Positions 24,542-26,474 of a DNA stretch of 26,474 bases are shown piece by piece. The notes under the pieces were generated by a model. The model was not told the origin of the DNA and did no database searches. It saw nothing but the letters and a program-made list of their open reading frames with translations. This DNA comes from JBBSHJ01 sp038253135. GTDB taxonomy: Bacteria; Actinomycetota; Actinomycetes; Mycobacteriales; QHCD01. The translations under genes and the position numbers were made by a program. Where the stretch lies: the NCBI GenBank assembly GCA_038253135.1, contig JBBSHJ010000042.1, positions 1 to 26,474 of the forward strand, in the 5' to 3' direction. Position 1 is the stretch's first letter, and each line of letters opens with the position of its first letter.

Positions 24542-25381
24542 TCAGCGATAGCGCGCCGGCTCGGCGAGCATCTCGTTCAGCGAGCCCGAGCGGAAGCCGC
24601 GGGGGTCGACCTCGACCGTCGAGAAGTCCTCGACGACACCGAGCAGGTCGGGGCGGGCTGCGAGATCGGCGGCCAGCGCGGTGTCGACCTCGACCCGGGC
24701 CGTCTCGCCGAGGTCACGGACGCGCAGGTTCTCGATGTCGAATCCCGCGGCCAGCATGGCCGAGCGCAGCGCGACCTCGGCCCGTTCGATGCGGGCGAGC
24801 CGCGCCGGCGTGATCGAGACGCCGTACGCGACGCGGCTCGACAGGCAGGCCGCCGCCGGTTTGTCCCAGGTCCGCAGCCCCCACCGCCGCGACGCCTCCC
24901 GCACGTGCGCCTTCCCCATGCCGACATCACGCAGCGGTGTGACGGCTCCGCGCTCGAAGGCGGCCCGAATCCCTGGGCGGAAACCGGCGATCGCGTCGTC
25001 GGCGTTGGTGCCCGTGGCGACGTGCGGGATTCCGAGCCGGCTGGCGACCGGGCCGAGCACGTCGAGCAGCTCGGCCTTGCAGAAGTAGCAGCGGTCGCCG
25101 GCGTTGGCCCGGTAGCCGTCACGGGCCATCTCGTCGGTGGCCGGTGTGAGATGCCGGACGCCGAGCTCGGCGGCGAAGGCCGCGGCGTCGGCACGCTCGT
25201 GCTCGGGCAGGCTCGGCGAGACGGCGGTTGCGGCGGCGACGTCATCGGCGCCCAGAGCCCGGACCGCGGCCGCGAGGACGAAGGCGGAGTCGGCGCCGCC
25301 GGAGAAGGCCACCACCAGCGATCCGTAGCCGGTGAGGGTGCGTTCGAGCTCGAGCAGCAGGTCGTCCAAGGCAACGCTCAC
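24542..25381 (-). CDS. larE: LarE, ATP-dependent sacrificial sulfur transferase
   Basis: LarE uses ATP to donate sulfur from its own cysteine to the precursor of the nickel-pincer nucleotide cofactor of LarA-type racemases. The 279-residue protein has the PP-loop SGGADS (27-32), the conserved DRCYFCKAELL (Cys98, Cys101), TGTNADDAIAGFRPG, and KPAAACLSSR with Cys179 in the place of the sacrificial cysteine (C176 in the L. plantarum enzyme). So it looks catalytically complete. No larA, larB or larC is in the window; orphan larE genes are frequent and may serve another sulfur transfer. GTG 25381 lies 9 nt after the stop of the upstream 34-residue fragment, with only a weak ribosome-binding site, so coupling to upstream translation is likely. 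Confidence 0.92.
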   Translation of the reverse strand: MSVALDDLLLELERTLTGYGSLVVAFSGGADSAFVLAAAVRALGADDVAAATAVSPSLPEHERADAAAFAAELGVRHLTPATDEMARDGYRANAGDRCYFCKAELLDVLGPVASRLGIPHVATGTNADDAIAGFRPGIRAAFERGAVTPLRDVGMGKAHVREASRRWGLRTWDKPAAACLSSRVAYGVSITPARLARIERAEVALRSAMLAAGFDIENLRVRDLGETARVEVDTALAADLAARPDLLGVVEDFSTVEVDPRGFRSGSLNEMLAEPARYR

Positions 25382-25390
25382 CCGTCGAGC

Positions 25391-25495
25391 TTACGACCGG
25401 ACAATCCAGCCCTTCCGCCAGTGCGGGAACTCGGTGAGGTCGGCGAGTACGACGTCCGCGCCGGCGGCGGTGAGCCCGGGCAGGCTCAGCGGTTC
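25391..25495 (-). pseudogene. Possible C-terminal remnant of a HAD-like protein
   Basis: A minus-strand frame of 34 residues ends at TAA 25391 and contains LPGLTAAGADVVLADLTEFP, which resembles the C-terminal strand and helix of many HAD-superfamily hydrolases (AGADVVxxDLxEF). Upstream, the frame continues without stops but no longer looks homologous, and the 71-residue gene occupies that DNA in another frame. Its stop is 9 nt before larE, an operon-like distance. Options are a HAD gene whose body was deleted, or a C-terminal part of the 71-residue gene displaced by an indel near 25490-25500. I cannot decide between them. Confidence 0.35.
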
Positions 25496-25701
25496 GGGCG
25501 ATCCTCGGCGGTCGGGTGGAGATAACCGAGCCCCTCGACGGGCAGCGGGAAGTCCAGTCCCTCACCGAACGGCGACACGGCCCCCTGCTGGGGCGCGGCG
25601 AACTCCGAGACGGCTCCCTCGCCGCTCTCGGGGTGCGGCCATGTCGGCTCGACGTACGGCACGGGCCGTGGCTTCGGGGCCTTCCGGGACCTTCCGGGCA
25701 T
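25486..25701 (-). CDS. Small 71-residue protein, unknown
   Basis: ATG 25701 is preceded by GAGAGGGAGG with 4-5 nt spacing, one of the best Shine-Dalgarno sequences in the window, which makes a real gene likely. The product starts with a basic MPGRSRKAPKPRPVPYVEPT, then an acidic and proline-rich part (TWPHPESGEGAVSEFA, FGEGLDFPLPVEGLGYLHP). No membrane segment or catalytic motif is visible. It is divergent from the helicase-associated gene at 25809 and upstream of larE. M. tuberculosis also has a small unknown gene (Rv0863, from memory) divergent from its Rv0862c; whether they are related I cannot say. The C-terminus may be shortened by a frameshift that separates it from the 34-residue fragment at 25391-25495. 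Confidence 0.6.
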   Translation of the reverse strand: MPGRSRKAPKPRPVPYVEPTWPHPESGEGAVSEFAAPQQGAVSPFGEGLDFPLPVEGLGYLHPTAEDRPNR

Positions 25702-25795
25702 CGGGCCTCCCTCTCAAACAGCTCTCCTCATGATGCCCTATCCGCCGCCACGGCCGGCATCCACAGCAGGGCGGCACCAAAGTGCCCTCGCGGGC

Positions 25796-25801
25796 TACCG
25801 T
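25796..25801 (+). promoter_or_regulatory. Candidate -10 box, leaderless start of the helicase-associated gene
   Basis: TACCGT is followed by exactly 7 nt and ATG 25809, with no Shine-Dalgarno before the ATG. The geometry fits a leaderless transcript; no strong -35 was seen. Confidence 0.45.
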
Positions 25802-25808
25802 TGACCCG

Positions 25809-26474
25809 ATGAGCGACGGGCGGCCGCGGAGCCTGACCGACTGGCTCCGCGCACGTCCCGACGAGGCACTCGCGGAGCTGTTCCGGCTGCGGCCGGACAT
25901 CACGGTTCCGGTGCCCGCCGACATCTCCGTCGTCGTCACCCGCCTGTCGGCCCGGATCTCGGTCACCCGCGTGCTGGAGAATCTGGATCGTTTCACCCTC
26001 GGGGTGGCCGATGCGATCCGGCTGAGCGCGCCGGCTCGCCTCGACGACATGGCCACGATGCTCCCCGACGCGCCGGCCGAGGCGATCGCCGCCGCCGTGG
26101 ACCGGTTGCGGGCCCGCGCCGTGGTGTGGGGGGAGGACGAGGACGGATTGCGGGTCAGCGGGGCCGTCTCCCAGGAACTGGGCGCCTATCCGGCCGGGCT
26201 CGGGCGTCCGGTCGCCGAGCTCGTCCGGCGGTACGACGACGCCGAGATCGGCATGCTCCTCTCGGCGTGGGGGGGGGGGGGGGGGGGGGCCGCCCCGCGG
26301 GGGGGCGGGGGCGGGGGGGGCGGGGCGGGGGGCCCGCCGGGCGCGGGGCGCCCCCGCCCCCCGGGCGGGCCAGCGCCCCGGGGGGGGCGGCCGCCCCCCC
26401 CCCCCCCCCAACCCGGGGCGACCGTTGCCGTCGACGGGCTCTTCGGCGACGCCGCCCGGCTGGGTGGCGTCGTC
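25809..26474 (+). CDS. Helicase-associated (XPB/Ssl2 N-terminal-like) protein, partial and corrupted
   Basis: The readable part (about 153 residues) begins MSDGRPRSLTDWLRARPDEA and continues with ALAELFRLRPDITVPVPADI, LSARISVTRVLENLDRFTL and winged-helix-like LDDMATMLPDAPAEAIAAAVDRLRARAVVWGEDEDGLRVS. This resembles the N-terminus of actinobacterial proteins of the Rv0862c kind, which often neighbour the XPB-type helicase gene. From 26269 the sequence turns into G and C homopolymers, so the frame cannot be followed. The last ~60 bases look like normal coding DNA again (one frame reads ATVAVDGLFGDAARLGG) and probably belong to the same gene. The window end truncates it. No helicase motifs are present in the part seen. 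Confidence 0.75.
   Translation, partial: MSDGRPRSLTDWLRARPDEALAELFRLRPDITVPVPADISVVVTRLSARISVTRVLENLDRFTLGVADAIRLSAPARLDDMATMLPDAPAEAIAAAVDRLRARAVVWGEDEDGLRVSGAVSQELGAYPAGLGRPVAELVRRYDDAEIGMLLSAWGGGGGGAAPRGGGGGGGGAGGPPGAGRPRPPGGPAPRGGRPPPPPPQPGATVAVDGLFGDAARLGGVV
26269..26409. other. G/C homopolymer stretch, probable assembly artefact
   Basis: The region starts with 21 G in a row (26269-26289), ends with 16 C in a row (26394-26409), and has almost only G and C between (a single A near 26372). It interrupts an otherwise normal coding sequence. Nothing like it occurs elsewhere in the window. It most likely reflects low-quality base calls or an unresolved repeat, not biology. Confidence 0.85.

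Noticed and set aside
26269..26409. G-quadruplex or recombination hot spot
   Set aside because: The homopolymers are too extreme and break a coding frame; base-calling or assembly failure is far more likely.

Overview
The window looks like chromosomal DNA from a high-GC actinomycete. Third codon positions are strongly GC-biased, GTG starts are common, and there are actinobacterial marker families: a DUF3027 protein, a DUF3352 protein with a PQQGGY-rich N-terminus, a cold-shock protein with a long C-terminal extension, a LarE homologue and an XPB-type helicase-associated domain. Several starts lie about 7 nt downstream of a TANNNT -10 box, as in leaderless actinobacterial transcripts. I cannot name a genus. 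From memory, M. tuberculosis keeps a similar set (helicase-domain gene, cspB, an MFS protein, a DUF3027 protein) around Rv0861c-Rv0883c, so 16.1-26.5 kb may be a conserved actinobacterial neighbourhood.

Layout. (1) 42-1431: an ISL3-family insertion sequence with 25-bp imperfect inverted repeats; its transposase is broken by a one-base deletion near 660. It is followed by about 300 bp of lower-GC DNA holding at most a decayed 57-codon fragment. (2) 1738-8554, minus strand: mfd, a SurA-N-like lipoprotein, a TolB/PD40 beta-propeller lipoprotein and mazG, with the last two overlapping by 4 nt. This joins transcription-coupled repair, nucleotide-pool cleaning and two envelope proteins. (3) 8771-11764, plus strand: a DHFR/RibD-C-like reductase, a pyridoxamine-phosphate-oxidase-like flavin protein, an MFS exporter and an atypical group II truncated haemoglobin. 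(4) 11880-16052: a metabolic cluster of unknown pathway. A class V aminotransferase, a sugar-phosphate-isomerase-like TIM barrel and a Gfo/Idh/MocA dehydrogenase lie on the minus strand, with a PhyH-type Fe(II)/2-oxoglutarate dioxygenase divergent from the aminotransferase. The dehydrogenase appears to start at ATT. (5) 16120-22348: a 988-residue Hsp90/sacsin-type ATPase coupled to a DUF3027 protein, then a divergent MFS-like protein with a long disordered N-terminus, then a cold-shock protein. (6) 22610-25701: a DUF3352 membrane-anchored protein with an 81-bp tandem duplication, a 17-bp perfect inverted-repeat terminator, larE, a 34-residue HAD-like tail fragment and a 71-residue small protein with a strong Shine-Dalgarno. 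(7) 25809-end: the start of an Rv0862c-like helicase-associated protein, destroyed from 26269 by G/C homopolymers that look like an assembly artefact.

I found no CRISPR array, RNA gene, phage or recognisable defence system. The least explained parts are the 11.9-16.1 kb metabolic cluster, the Hsp90-like/DUF3027 pair, the ATT start and the small genes upstream of larE.
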